NCBI GenBank assembly: GCA_905339155.1
Contig: CAJPFJ010000022.1
Location: 62,001 to 126,000, forward strand
DNA length: 64,000 nucleotides
From: Methanosarcinales archaeon
GTDB lineage: Archaea > Halobacteriota > Methanosarcinia > Methanosarcinales > Methanoperedenaceae
Direction of reading: 5' to 3'
A model generated the notes under the pieces. It was given only the letters and a program-made list of their open reading frames with translations, ran no database searches and was not told where the DNA came from. How positions within the stretch are numbered: position 1 is the stretch's first letter; each line of letters starts with the position of its first letter. Below are positions 24,638 through 34,844 of this stretch, in pieces. A program made the translations under genes and the position numbers.

Positions 24638-25435
24638 TTGGAAAAAAAGAATACTGATTATTCAGCGAGAATTACCGGGGCACTTTCGCTTATTAAGGAA
24701 ACAAAAATATTTTTTAAAGAATTAAATGACGATAAAGAATTAGATGAAATAAGTGAAAGGGTTTTTGAAGAAAATATTTTTGATAAAACTTCTATAGGAC
24801 GCAGAAAAAGAATTTTTTCAGCTATAAAGCAACGATTTTTTGTTAATCCTGAAGTAAATACGAAAATTTTACAGAAAATTATCAATTCCAATTTAAACGA
24901 ATCCATTAAAAATTTTATTATATATTATTATTTTTCCAAATCTGAGAATGTGGTCTATGATATTACAACCAAGCTACTCTATCTTATGTTATTAGAGGGT
25001 AAATCGATAGTCGCAAAGAAAGATATTCAGACTTTTTTAGAAGAACAAGCCAAAACCCATAAGGAGATTGAAACCTGGACTGAATCAACCAGAGAAAGAG
25101 TTATCGAGCATTATCTTGCGGGCATGAAAGACTTTGGATTTCTTAAAGGACGTTTAAAGAAGCAATTTGATATTCCATTTATTCCAACAGAAGTTATTTT
25201 ATTTATTTTATTCGAAAAACTTGATAAAGAAATGAATGTAAAACAAATTATAAATTCAGAAGATTTTAAGCTTTTTTTCATGGAAAAAGAGGATTTAATA
25301 CGTTATTTCGAAGAGGGGGCGCGGATGGGCTATATAAGGTTCAACCACGCTAAGGAGATTTATGACTTGAATAGTATGGGATTGACGCTGGAGGGATATG
25401 TAGATGCAATTACAGGAAAAATTCGATCAGCTTGA
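24638..25435 (+). CDS. brxA: BrxA-like protein (DUF1819), BREX
   Basis: Protein of the DUF1819/BrxA type: YSARITGALSLIKETKIFF near the N-terminus, then FENIFDKTSIGRRKRIFSA-like DNA-contact region, and a helical C-terminus. About 265 aa from a TTG with GGTGA five bases upstream; longer forms start at ATGs at 24590 or 24608 but lack a ribosome binding site. BrxA is a small DNA-binding BREX component. It overlaps brxB by 32 bases, and the whole cluster runs on the plus strand. Gene identity rests on position and the N-terminal pattern. Confidence 0.75.
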   Translation: MEKKNTDYSARITGALSLIKETKIFFKELNDDKELDEISERVFEENIFDKTSIGRRKRIFSAIKQRFFVNPEVNTKILQKIINSNLNESIKNFIIYYYFSKSENVVYDITTKLLYLMLLEGKSIVAKKDIQTFLEEQAKTHKEIETWTESTRERVIEHYLAGMKDFGFLKGRLKKQFDIPFIPTEVILFILFEKLDKEMNVKQIINSEDFKLFFMEKEDLIRYFEEGARMGYIRFNHAKEIYDLNSMGLTLEGYVDAITGKIRSA

Positions 25436-25949
25436 AGACTTGCTTTTGAATCACCGTGAATCTATTGGAATTCATAACGGAGTTCCATTTATCATGCTTA
25501 TTTACGATCCTGTAATGGAAATTGATTGCAGAAAGAAGATAAAGAATTTGCAGGAAAAAATTGAGTCAAAGAATCTTTCCGTATTGAATATTCCAGTAAA
25601 TTTAGCTATTTTTGATCATCTCAAAAAGGAAGGTATTTTAGATCAAATAATCGAATTTGATAAAGAATCCCCCAAAGAAGTAAGGGATGATCTGTTCAAA
25701 AGGTCAAAGCAATTCCTGAAGGATTATATTCTTAAGGATATATATAAAAATTCTCCAGAAATCATTTTTCTGACAAATGTATCCGGCCTATATCCTTATT
25801 ACAGAGTATCTAATTTGTTGACGTCATTGGAGAAAGAAGTCAAGAATCCTTTTATCATATTCTATCCTGGTGAAATCAAAGAAGATGGAAAATTATATTT
25901 TATGGGTGAATTAGAAAGTAACGAGTATTACAGGGCACAAAGGATCTAA
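25404..25949 (+). CDS. brxB: BrxB (DUF1788), BREX
   Basis: 181 aa: short, with the BrxB pattern FDQLEDLLLNHRESIGIH, then VPFIMLIYDPVMEIDCRKK and later a FLTNVSGLYPYYRVSNLL segment typical of DUF1788. It overlaps brxA and ends 13 bases before brxC. BrxB is needed for BREX function and associates with BrxC and PglZ. The ATG has GGAGGGATATGTAG upstream. Confidence 0.85.
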   Translation: MQLQEKFDQLEDLLLNHRESIGIHNGVPFIMLIYDPVMEIDCRKKIKNLQEKIESKNLSVLNIPVNLAIFDHLKKEGILDQIIEFDKESPKEVRDDLFKRSKQFLKDYILKDIYKNSPEIIFLTNVSGLYPYYRVSNLLTSLEKEVKNPFIIFYPGEIKEDGKLYFMGELESNEYYRAQRI

Positions 25950-25961
25950 TGGTGGTATAAA

Positions 25962-28900
25962 ATGAAAATTAAAGAATTGTTCGTGAATGAGATTGACAGG
26001 TATATAGATCCAGTAATCAAAATCGGAGATGAGAAGTATAGTTTGCAGGAACTTGAGGAATATGTCGTCACCGATAAGATCGCAGAGAATTTGATAAAAT
26101 TTTTTGAAAAATTCAATGAGACTGCACTCCACGAAAGGAAAGATATTGGAGTCTGGATATCGGGCTTTTTTGGGTCGGGAAAATCTCATTTTGCTAAGAT
26201 GTTGGGATACTTGCTTGAAAATAAGCAGATAGATGGACGAACTGCCAGGGATATTTTCAAGATTAGAATAAAAGGGCTTGAAAATGAGGTGGAGATCAAG
26301 GGTCTGCTCCAGGAAACATCATTGAAGATCAAAGCTCATACTATCATGTATCAGATTGAATCTGAGCATGACCAGCTTTCAGAAAAAAAGTCCATTTCCA
26401 AGACGATATACAAACAATTTTTAAAATATCAGGGATTAAGCGATGATTTGCATATAGCAGAGCTTGAACAAGACCTCATATCCAAAGGAAAATACAAGGA
26501 ATTCAAAGATAAGATAAAAGAGCTCTCTGGAAAGGACTGGCTTGAAAAACGAAGTTCGTTATTATTTGCCAAGAAACCGATATCTAAAGCTCTTTTCAGT
26601 TTATTTCCTGAAAGTTTCAATTCTGAAGATGAAGCAAAGATAGAGTTTGAAAAATATGGGGAAAAAATAGAATTATCAAGCTCAAAATTAGCAAAGAAGA
26701 TAACAGATCATATCAAACTGTTAGAAAAAAATGGTGAATCATCTCCTCATATTGTATTTATTATTGATGAGATGGGGCAGTATATAGGAGATTCGGATGA
26801 TCTCCTTCTGGAATTGCAGACATTAGCCGAAGATTTTGGAAGAATAGGGCTTGGCAGGATTTGGCTAATTATCACATCCCAGGAGAAACTTGACCAGGTC
26901 ATTGAGGGTGTAAAGGTCAAGCAGGAAGGGTATAAGAAAATAATGGATCGGTTTGAGACAAAACTGGATCTTACTTCAGAAAATATCGTAGCAGTTCTTG
27001 AAGAACGTATCCTTAAGAAAAAAGAGACGGCTATTCCTGAAATCTCCTCAATTTATTCGAAATATCAGGGAGCTATTTCATACGCTTCAAAATTGGAAGG
27101 AGCCAATCGTCCTCTCATCGAATGCAAACACGATAATTTTATTACTTCCTATCCTTTTCTTCCTTATCAACTTGAAATAACACAGCATATTTTCGCTAAC
27201 ATCAGAAGCCTTGCAGGGCATTCTTCAAAATTGACAGGAGCTGAGAGAAGCATGCTGGGGGTCACACAAGGGATATTGAAATCACCAGAAACCGGGTTCA
27301 AGACATCTGATATTGGAAGATTTGTTTCTTTCGATGAGATTTTCGACCAGATAAGAACGGAGATATCAGGCGATATACAACGCGATATCAATGAAATAAA
27401 GATCCCTGAGAAAGGAGATATAAAACTCTCAAGAAAGGCGATGAAAACTCTATTTCTGTTGCAGCAGCTGAGATGGATACCAAAAACCCTCACCAACATT
27501 TCACGAGCTACTGTGGATAGCTCAGATGTAAATATTGCAGCTTATGAAAAAGATGTGAAATCTGCACTTGATGAACTTATCAAAGGGAAGTATGTGATCT
27601 TTGATAATGGACAATATGAATACATATCTGGGGCAAAAAAATTAATTGAAGAAGAAATATCGATTGAACTTGTTAAGAACCATGAAATTAAAAGATTTGC
27701 AAGCGACATTTTGACTAATTTGATAGACTTTGGAAGACTCAATTATGAAGGCGTGAAATATTTTGATATTAAAGTGTTTGCAGATGATAATGGACTATCT
27801 ACAAAAGGAGAAATCACTTTAAAGGTATATTCACCAATTTTTCTTGAATTTAAGGCTGTTGAGAAGACTTCTGTGATTGATAGCAGTCATAAGTCACTGG
27901 ATACGGTTTTCTGGCTTTCGAATCCTGATGTAAAGATCGAAAATGACATCAGGAAATATCTGCGAACGCAAAAAGTCATTGAAAGACGAGACAAGAATGA
28001 AAAGAAAAGTGCAGAAGAGATCGCTATCCTTAGAGAAAAAAGAGAATCTCTGGGAGCCCTAAGTTCAGGAATTGAAACTTCTATAAAACAGGCATTGTTA
28101 ACTGGAAATATAATATACGATGGGAATGACGAAGTCCTGATCGGCAAAACAGAAAATCTTAAAACAGTATTCGAGAAGGAATTGAGCAAAGTAGTTCCAT
28201 TCATCTACACAAAATTTGATGATGCCAAGTTCAAAGTGAGTGAAAGAAGTATCGCTGCTATTTTAGCGGCAAAAAGCAATCTGAACCAGATCGAAAAAGA
28301 CCTTGACCTTTTTGATGACAAAGGAAATCTCAACCAGCATGGAAAAATATTAAGCGAAGTATTATCCAAAATTGAAAAATCGCAAGAAAAAGCCAGCATA
28401 TATACTGGCGCTGACCTGCTTGATGATTTTGAAAAAGTTCAGTATGGTTGGGATGTGATCCTGGTACGGATCGCAGTCGCTGCATTATTCAGAGGAGGCG
28501 CTATTTATCTAAAATCAAATGGTGAATCATTTATTGATTTTAAAAAGCAAGGTGCAGCTGATCTACTGATTAATTCCAATAAATTCAAGAAAGTTGTGTT
28601 ATGTATTGAACCAGAAGTCAAAATCGAACTGGAAGATCGTGAAAAGATCCAGCAGGATTTGAATGTGATTTTTGATATAAGAACTGATGATACAATTAAT
28701 TCTCTTTGTCAGAATATCGATAATCAAATCACAGCGATGAAAAATGAATATGACAAGCAGGAGATATACTGGGAACAAAATAATCTCGAGTTAAAGCCTG
28801 AGTTCTATAAAATAAGGGAAACCTGTGAAAAAATATTGAACGAAACAAATCCTACAAAGAAACTTAAAAAATTCCATGAACTGGCTGGAGAGACCAGGAA

Positions 28901-29555
28901 AGAATTTTCTTATTTGAAAAAAGTAAAGGATTTCACGGGCAGGGAAGACAAGAAATTAATGGCTAAGATCAAGAAATTGCCTTCATCTATCAATGTCAGT
29001 TCACAAACGATTGATAGCAGCATCATAGAGGGTTATAGAAGTAATAAGAATGAGATTGATGTAATTATCTCAAATAAAGAGATCGTTGAGAAATGGACAG
29101 TAGCGCTTGAAAATTATAACAAGGCAGTTGAAGCATACAAAAAGGTCTATGATATTCTCCATTCACAGAGTTATACTATATACGAAAATATGAAGATGGG
29201 GATATCAAAAGACTCTGTTCTGTCTGTTAATATCAAAGGAGACACCTTTGGTCCAATCAATGATTTCCTGTGTTCCGAGAATTCATGGGTCGCTGACGAG
29301 CTGACATGTAAGAAATGCGGATGCTCTTTATCCGAGCTTGATAATCACATTCTTGCAAAAGATACTATCAGAGATAATCTCATATTAAAGCTGACACCAA
29401 AGAAACCTGAAGAAAAGCGTGTACATGTGAACCTCAAATCATCAACCGAGAAAACGATCATAAAGAACGAAGGAGACTTAAAGCAAGCTCTTTCGAATAT
29501 CGAGAAGAAAGTTAAAGTCCATCTTGATAAAGGAGAAACGGTCATTCTCCAGTGA
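25962..29555 (+). CDS. brxC: BrxC ATPase, BREX
   Basis: 1197 aa. Residues 68-77 are GFFGSGKSHF (Walker A of the AAA+ BrxC), and IVFIIDEMGQYIG near 265 is the Walker B region. The central part is helical, and the C-terminus has a CKKCGCSLSELDNH zinc motif near 1116. BrxC is the large ATPase that drives the BREX defence complex. Length and motifs are normal. It overlaps the start of pglX by a few bases. Confidence 0.9.
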   Translation: MKIKELFVNEIDRYIDPVIKIGDEKYSLQELEEYVVTDKIAENLIKFFEKFNETALHERKDIGVWISGFFGSGKSHFAKMLGYLLENKQIDGRTARDIFKIRIKGLENEVEIKGLLQETSLKIKAHTIMYQIESEHDQLSEKKSISKTIYKQFLKYQGLSDDLHIAELEQDLISKGKYKEFKDKIKELSGKDWLEKRSSLLFAKKPISKALFSLFPESFNSEDEAKIEFEKYGEKIELSSSKLAKKITDHIKLLEKNGESSPHIVFIIDEMGQYIGDSDDLLLELQTLAEDFGRIGLGRIWLIITSQEKLDQVIEGVKVKQEGYKKIMDRFETKLDLTSENIVAVLEERILKKKETAIPEISSIYSKYQGAISYASKLEGANRPLIECKHDNFITSYPFLPYQLEITQHIFANIRSLAGHSSKLTGAERSMLGVTQGILKSPETGFKTSDIGRFVSFDEIFDQIRTEISGDIQRDINEIKIPEKGDIKLSRKAMKTLFLLQQLRWIPKTLTNISRATVDSSDVNIAAYEKDVKSALDELIKGKYVIFDNGQYEYISGAKKLIEEEISIELVKNHEIKRFASDILTNLIDFGRLNYEGVKYFDIKVFADDNGLSTKGEITLKVYSPIFLEFKAVEKTSVIDSSHKSLDTVFWLSNPDVKIENDIRKYLRTQKVIERRDKNEKKSAEEIAILREKRESLGALSSGIETSIKQALLTGNIIYDGNDEVLIGKTENLKTVFEKELSKVVPFIYTKFDDAKFKVSERSIAAILAAKSNLNQIEKDLDLFDDKGNLNQHGKILSEVLSKIEKSQEKASIYTGADLLDDFEKVQYGWDVILVRIAVAALFRGGAIYLKSNGESFIDFKKQGAADLLINSNKFKKVVLCIEPEVKIELEDREKIQQDLNVIFDIRTDDTINSLCQNIDNQITAMKNEYDKQEIYWEQNNLELKPEFYKIRETCEKILNETNPTKKLKKFHELAGETRKEFSYLKKVKDFTGREDKKLMAKIKKLPSSINVSSQTIDSSIIEGYRSNKNEIDVIISNKEIVEKWTVALENYNKAVEAYKKVYDILHSQSYTIYENMKMGISKDSVLSVNIKGDTFGPINDFLCSENSWVADELTCKKCGCSLSELDNHILAKDTIRDNLILKLTPKKPEEKRVHVNLKSSTEKTIIKNEGDLKQALSNIEKKVKVHLDKGETVILQ

Positions 29556-29560
29556 GGCTT

Positions 29561-32164
29561 ATGGACAAACAGACAAAGACCAAAATAAAGAACCTAGTCC
29601 TTGCCTTGAGGGATGATCTTGAGAAGGAGATGGAGAACAGGCTTGATAATATCGGGATTTATCTTGAAAAAGAGTGGAAGGATGGACGCTCTCTTACTCA
29701 CCTATCAAAGGATGAACTTGAGAACAGGAAGAGGGTTGCAGCCTTCATAAAACGTGAAGAGAAAATAGGTCTTGACCAGAGAAAAGCAACATCAGAGTTC
29801 ATCAAGGAAGCAAGCTACACCTGGATCAACCGTTTGCTCGGCTTAAAATGCATGGAATGCCGTGGGCTTATCGACGAGGTAATCACAACAAGACCTGAAT
29901 ACGGCGGCAGAAGCAAGCGCCATAGGGATTTCAGAGATAAAAATCCTGACAAAGCAGCGCAACCTGATGATGCGCTTATCGCCTGCCTTTTTTCAGCATT
30001 CGAAGAAGTAACCGAGGAGATAAAAGTTCTTTTTGATCCCAAGAACGAATACAGCCTCGTTATACCAAGATATCCCACCTTGAAAAAAGCCATTGAAAAG
30101 ATCAATACAGAACTTGATTATAACACCTTCAGGGGAGATGAGTTCTTGGGCTGGGTTTATCAATATTTCAACTCCCGCGAGAAGGACAGGGTCTTTGAAG
30201 AAGTACGCACCAAGAAAAAGAAGATCTCTGGAAGCGACATAATCAACGTAACCCAGCTTTACACCGAGAAGTACATGGTGCGCTTTTTGGTGGAAAACTC
30301 CCTGGGCGCAATGTGGATGGAGATGTACCCGGATTCGCAGCTCTGCAATAAATGGGAGTATTTTGTTAAAGACCCGAATAACTCAAGGCGGGAGCCAAAA
30401 CCAGTTAAAGAGATAACGTTCCTCGACCCTGCCGGTGGCAGCGGGCATTTTCAGCTTTATGCCTTTGATCTATTCTATGATATGTACCTGGAAGAAGGGA
30501 TAATACCAAAAGACCAGATCCCTGAGTTCATCCTGCGCTACAACCTGCACGGCATCGATATCGACCTGCGCGCTATCCAGTTAAGCGCTCTTGGGTTGTA
30601 CATGAAAGCCAAGTCAAAGAACCCTGATATGAAGGTGCAGCACATGAACCTTGTCAGCGCGGATGCTATCATGCTGGACAGCGATATATTGGAGGAGTTC
30701 CTGCAGGAGTTCAAGGAGGACCAGACGGCGCAGGAATTGATTAAAGTCATCTGGCAGGGGCTTGAGAACGTGCGCGAATTAGGCTCGCTGCTCAAGGTGG
30801 AGGAGCAGATAGATGATGTGATAAAGCGCCAGAAGGATAAGAGGCTTGATTTCTTTGGTGAAGGGACAGGAAAGGGCTGGGAACAGTGGAAGCGCGACCT
30901 GCTGGCGGCGCTCAAGCGATATTATGAGAAGGCGGCGCAGACCTTTGATATAAACAAGCAGATGTTTGCAAGTGAGGCGTGCAAGGGTGTGCAGCTTCTG
31001 GATCTGCTTGAGCAGAGGTATGATGTGGTGGCGACGAATCCGCCGTATATGGGAAGACCCAACATGGGTGATGATATTAAAGAGACTTTGTCAACTTTAT
31101 ATCCAAAATCTAATATTGACTTATATTTGGTTTTCATTGAAAGATGTATAAATTTTGCAGAAGAAAAAGGGTACATTTCAATGATTACACAACAAAGTTT
31201 TATGTTCTTAACTCTTTTTAGATTTACTAGGTTTAAAATTTTGAATGAAACTTTCATTAGAACAATGGCTCACTTGGGTCCACATGCATTTGAAGATATT
31301 TCTGGGGAAAAAGTGAACACTACAATGTTTAGTCTAAGAAAGGAGAAAATATCTAATATATCTGTATTTTTAAGATTAATATATGAAAATGATAAATCTC
31401 GAATCTTAAAAGCAGTTTCAACTGGTCAATGTGAAAATATAGTTTTCAAAATAAATCCTCAAAATTTTGAAATCATTAATGAAACTCCATTTACATATTG
31501 GATAAACAAAAAAATGATTGATATTTTTAGTAATTTCTCTTATATTGATAATTATGCGTTTATAAAAACTGGAATGAGAATTGGGGATAATGAAAAATAC
31601 CTTAGACAATTATGGGAAATTGACAAACAAAAAATAGGTTTGAATTGGTTTCCATACGCAAAGGGTGGTGGTTATAATAAATATTATCTTTTACCAGATT
31701 TAGTTATAGATTGGAGAGAAGAGGCTAATAACTATTATAGCGAAAATGGTTCACATCGTAATCCAGATTTTTACTTTAAAGAAGGATTGACATTTTCATC
31801 AATAAGTTCAACTGGATTCAGTGTCAGATATTTACCCAAGGGTTGTTTATTCGATTCAAAAGGATCATGTATTTTCAATAAAAATGTTGATATTTTCTAT
31901 TTATTAGGTTATTTAAATTCTAAGTTTATCGATTATGCTTTGTCATTTTTATGTTCTACAGCAGATTTTTCAATAGGTGGACTGAAAAAAATTCCTTACA
32001 AATCCCCCCTCTCAGAAACTGAAAAAAATGTAGCAAAGTTAGCAATAAATTGTATGAATCTTAAAAAAGAATTGCTGCAATATGTTATAAACGATAGCGG
32101 ATTCAAACAAACCGCAATCCAATGGGGCTATAATGTGCTTAAAGAAAAGGGAGGGGGCGTTTAA
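29561..32164 (+). CDS. pglX: PglX N-terminal part (BREX adenine methyltransferase)
   Basis: 867 aa from the ATG (a GTG three codons earlier overlaps brxC's stop). FLDPAGGSGHFQ near 287 (AdoMet motif I) and ATNPPYMGRP near 490 (catalytic NPPY) show an intact N6-adenine methyltransferase; about 560-840 is the target-recognition region. Normal PglX is about 1200 aa. This one stops right after the target-recognition region, and the missing C-terminal piece is encoded 6.6 kb downstream (38737-39837). Whether the two halves associate is unknown. Confidence 0.88.
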   Translation: MDKQTKTKIKNLVLALRDDLEKEMENRLDNIGIYLEKEWKDGRSLTHLSKDELENRKRVAAFIKREEKIGLDQRKATSEFIKEASYTWINRLLGLKCMECRGLIDEVITTRPEYGGRSKRHRDFRDKNPDKAAQPDDALIACLFSAFEEVTEEIKVLFDPKNEYSLVIPRYPTLKKAIEKINTELDYNTFRGDEFLGWVYQYFNSREKDRVFEEVRTKKKKISGSDIINVTQLYTEKYMVRFLVENSLGAMWMEMYPDSQLCNKWEYFVKDPNNSRREPKPVKEITFLDPAGGSGHFQLYAFDLFYDMYLEEGIIPKDQIPEFILRYNLHGIDIDLRAIQLSALGLYMKAKSKNPDMKVQHMNLVSADAIMLDSDILEEFLQEFKEDQTAQELIKVIWQGLENVRELGSLLKVEEQIDDVIKRQKDKRLDFFGEGTGKGWEQWKRDLLAALKRYYEKAAQTFDINKQMFASEACKGVQLLDLLEQRYDVVATNPPYMGRPNMGDDIKETLSTLYPKSNIDLYLVFIERCINFAEEKGYISMITQQSFMFLTLFRFTRFKILNETFIRTMAHLGPHAFEDISGEKVNTTMFSLRKEKISNISVFLRLIYENDKSRILKAVSTGQCENIVFKINPQNFEIINETPFTYWINKKMIDIFSNFSYIDNYAFIKTGMRIGDNEKYLRQLWEIDKQKIGLNWFPYAKGGGYNKYYLLPDLVIDWREEANNYYSENGSHRNPDFYFKEGLTFSSISSTGFSVRYLPKGCLFDSKGSCIFNKNVDIFYLLGYLNSKFIDYALSFLCSTADFSIGGLKKIPYKSPLSETEKNVAKLAINCMNLKKELLQYVINDSGFKQTAIQWGYNVLKEKGGGV

Positions 32165-32376
32165 TTGATTGAAACTCCTATCAAACCTTTCATAGTCATC
32201 AATGCTTCCCATCAATCCTTGCATCCAATATCTTTCGAGATGGAAAATAAACCTTCGAAAAATACCCTACCTCTGAAATCATCTCTCTTAAGGTTTGCAT
32301 TTTGCCAAAAGCTCTGATGCAAATAAACACCTGTATGCTCATTTCAAATTTTAGTATATAAAATCCGGTGAAACTG
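32165..32376. other. Junction between pglX fragment and CBASS operon
   Basis: About 200 bases without a gene, starting right at the pglX stop codon. Contains AT-rich sequence and a TAGTATATAAA promoter-like box just upstream of the QueC-like gene. It is the left edge of the inserted cargo. Confidence 0.45.
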
Positions 32377-32940
32377 ATGAAAGAAAGAAAAACATCTTGC
32401 TTGGTACTGTTCAGCGGGGGTATGGATTCGACTGCTTGTATCCAATATTATCTTAATCAGGGATTTCATGTAGAAGGCATTTTTATTGATTATGGTCAGG
32501 TAGCAAGAAAAAAAGAATTTTATAGTGCAAATAATATCGCTTCCTATTATGGAATTGAATTGGATTACCACGAGTTCAGCACGTCACAAATGTTCTTTCA
32601 GGGTGAAATCAAAGGACGAAATGCTTTCCTCGTATTTGCCACTCTTCTCTCCTACCCAGAGTTTCATGGAATCCTGTCTTTAGGAGTTCATTCAGGTGTA
32701 CCTTATTATGATTGTTCAGAACCATTTGTCAAAGAGATTAACAGAATATTAGACGGATATACTGGAGGGCAAATAATACTAGATACACCATTTCTTAAAT
32801 GGGATAAGAAAATGATATATATATATTGTAAAGATAATAATGTACCAATTCATTTGACATATAGCTGTGAAAATGGTGGCGATGAACCATGTGGTACTTG
32901 CAGGTCATGTCTTGATAGGAGAGCTTTAAATGTTTGCTAG
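32377..32940 (+). CDS. QueC-like enzyme of type IV CBASS (Cap9-like)
   Basis: 187 aa. FSGGMDSTA at residues 12-20 is the ATP-pyrophosphatase PP-loop. C167, C175, C178 and C181 (CENGGDEPCGTCRSC) form the zinc site of QueC, the 7-cyano-7-deazaguanine synthase. No other queuosine genes are nearby. Instead, a TGT-like gene, a CD-NTase and a glycosylase follow, the hallmark set of type IV CBASS. In such systems QueC-like Cap9 is reported to attach a deazaguanine to the CD-NTase N-terminal Gly. Start: ATG six bases after GGTG; a GTG three codons earlier is the alternative. Confidence 0.85.
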   Translation: MKERKTSCLVLFSGGMDSTACIQYYLNQGFHVEGIFIDYGQVARKKEFYSANNIASYYGIELDYHEFSTSQMFFQGEIKGRNAFLVFATLLSYPEFHGILSLGVHSGVPYYDCSEPFVKEINRILDGYTGGQIILDTPFLKWDKKMIYIYCKDNNVPIHLTYSCENGGDEPCGTCRSCLDRRALNVC

Positions 32941-33904
32941 AAAATTGAAATTGACATTAAAAGGGCAGGAAGTAGGGACAACACCTATGTTGGTGCCTGC
33001 TGTTTCAAGTCGAATAAACTTACCTCTGCAAGAATTAACACAAACTATTAGTGAAATCGTTGACGGTCCTCTATTGATAAGCGCATATGATTACTACCAC
33101 TGTCAACGTAATCTACCGATTTCATTCCCCGATCTGATATTCTTGGACAGCGGTGGTTATGAGTGTAATAAAGACCAAGATGTTTCAGATATTGGATTAT
33201 ATAAACCTGACAGCTGTGAATGGAATAAAGATCTTCACTCTGATGTTATTAATGAATGGTCAAGTAAAATTCCAACGGTTCTAATTAGTTACGATCATCC
33301 GTCAATTAGAGAACATATTTCAAAACAAATAGAAACGGCTATTAATTTGTTTCAAGGAAGAGATGAATTTCTCAAGGAAATACTGATAAAGCCAGAAACT
33401 AAAACCTCCTATAAAATAAAACCAGAAAAGGTCATAGATAATCTTGAATCATTTACTTCATTTAATATATTAGGATTTACAGAAAAGGAATTAGGTTCTT
33501 CTGTTCTTGAACGAATGATTAATATAGCGAAAATAAGAATAGCTATGAACGAAGAAAATATAGAAATTCCTATACATATTTTTGGAAGTTTGGACACCAT
33601 AACGACACCATTATATTTTCTATCAGGGGCGGACATTTTTGATGGGTTATCTTGGTTACGTTTTTTATTCAATGATGGCAATACATTATACATCGATAGT
33701 TTTGGACCAAAATTCTACGGAGCTGATGAAAAGATCAATAAAATATGGATACAAAGCCTTTATAAAAACTATAGTTATTTACGGCAATTAAAAATGAATT
33801 TGGAGATATTTCATTCTAAAAATAACTTTGATATTTGGGGTAATAATGCTGAATTTTTCAAGAAAACATACGACGATTTAGTTGAAAAAGTAGGGGTGAT
33901 TTAA
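32930..33904 (+). CDS. TGT-like protein of type IV CBASS (Cap10-like)
   Basis: 324 aa, overlaps the QueC-like gene by 11 bases. LDSGGYE near residue 73 and the IFGSLDTITTPLYFLSGAD stretch near 223 with FDGLSWLRF resemble the TIM-barrel of tRNA-guanine transglycosylase (DSGGFQ and barrel-end motifs). It is shorter than a tRNA-modifying TGT and lacks its zinc cluster, so a tRNA role is unlikely. In type IV CBASS a TGT-like partner accompanies QueC-like and OGG-like genes. Exact activity unknown. Confidence 0.75.
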   Translation: MFARKLKLTLKGQEVGTTPMLVPAVSSRINLPLQELTQTISEIVDGPLLISAYDYYHCQRNLPISFPDLIFLDSGGYECNKDQDVSDIGLYKPDSCEWNKDLHSDVINEWSSKIPTVLISYDHPSIREHISKQIETAINLFQGRDEFLKEILIKPETKTSYKIKPEKVIDNLESFTSFNILGFTEKELGSSVLERMINIAKIRIAMNEENIEIPIHIFGSLDTITTPLYFLSGADIFDGLSWLRFLFNDGNTLYIDSFGPKFYGADEKINKIWIQSLYKNYSYLRQLKMNLEIFHSKNNFDIWGNNAEFFKKTYDDLVEKVGVI

Positions 33905-34843
33905 ATGGGTGGCGGCGGAGGCGTTTTTGGAGGCAACTATACTCCTGAGAAATATAAAGAAATTATTAGACAATCACGTGAAAGCACACAGGATGCTCAG
34001 TTTGAAACTACAGTAAATGAAAAAATAAACGAACGATTAGGAGGGTACAGCAGAGACTCAGATACTACCAGAGAACATTTAGATGAAATAAAGGATATAA
34101 TTGTAGAGGATACTATTGGAACTGTTGAAATGCGCTTTGGGGGTTCTGTTAGTAAACATACTTACGTAGATGGTTTAAGTGATGTTGATGTACTTGTTAT
34201 TATTGATAAATCAGAATTATCCGAATCATCACCTCAAGAAGTTTTAAAATACATCAAAAAGAAATTAATAGATGCTAATTCAGAAAATATTGAAGATATT
34301 ACAGTAGGAAAATCAGCTGTGACCGTTAAGTTCTCGGGTGGTGAAGAAATACAGCTTTTGCCTGCAATAAGACGTGGTGAGGGTTACAGAATATCCGCAG
34401 AAAAGGGTGATAATTGGTCCAATATTATTAGACCAGATAAGTTCGCCGGGAAGCTCACTGAAGTAAACCAAAATTGCAACGGAAAAGTGGTCCCCGTCGT
34501 GAAATTAGTCAAGGGCATTATCTCACAGCTTCCTGAAGATCAGCAATTGACTGGTTATCATATTGAATCGATTGCTATCGAAGTTTTTAAATCGTATCCA
34601 GATTCGAATACAAAAACACCAAAAGCAATGCTTAGTTATTTCTTTGAAAAAGCGAAGGATGTGGTTAAGTCTCCTATTGAGGATAAAAGTAATCAATCAA
34701 TACATGTCGATGACTCTCTTGGGCCAAGAAATTCTCAAGAACGGATGAGGGCAAGTTACACTTTAGACAGAATTGCCAGAAGGATGAAAAATGCAGATGA
34801 GGTAGGTTCTGTAGAAGAATGGGAATCAATTTTAGGAGAATAA
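33905..34843 (+). CDS. CD-NTase (CBASS cyclic-oligonucleotide synthase)
   Basis: 312 aa. GGS at residues 79-81 and D93/D95 (GLSDVDVLVI) are the nucleotidyltransferase catalytic motif; the third acidic residue lies in the GGEEIQLLPA strand near 145. The protein starts MGGGGGVFGGN: five consecutive glycines. In type IV CBASS the CD-NTase N-terminal glycine is the reported site of deazaguanine conjugation by QueC-like Cap9, so this feature fits the neighbourhood closely. Translation starts at the ATG directly after the TGT-like stop, behind GGGGTGAT. Confidence 0.9.
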   Translation: MGGGGGVFGGNYTPEKYKEIIRQSRESTQDAQFETTVNEKINERLGGYSRDSDTTREHLDEIKDIIVEDTIGTVEMRFGGSVSKHTYVDGLSDVDVLVIIDKSELSESSPQEVLKYIKKKLIDANSENIEDITVGKSAVTVKFSGGEEIQLLPAIRRGEGYRISAEKGDNWSNIIRPDKFAGKLTEVNQNCNGKVVPVVKLVKGIISQLPEDQQLTGYHIESIAIEVFKSYPDSNTKTPKAMLSYFFEKAKDVVKSPIEDKSNQSIHVDDSLGPRNSQERMRASYTLDRIARRMKNADEVGSVEEWESILGE

Positions 34844-34844
34844 A

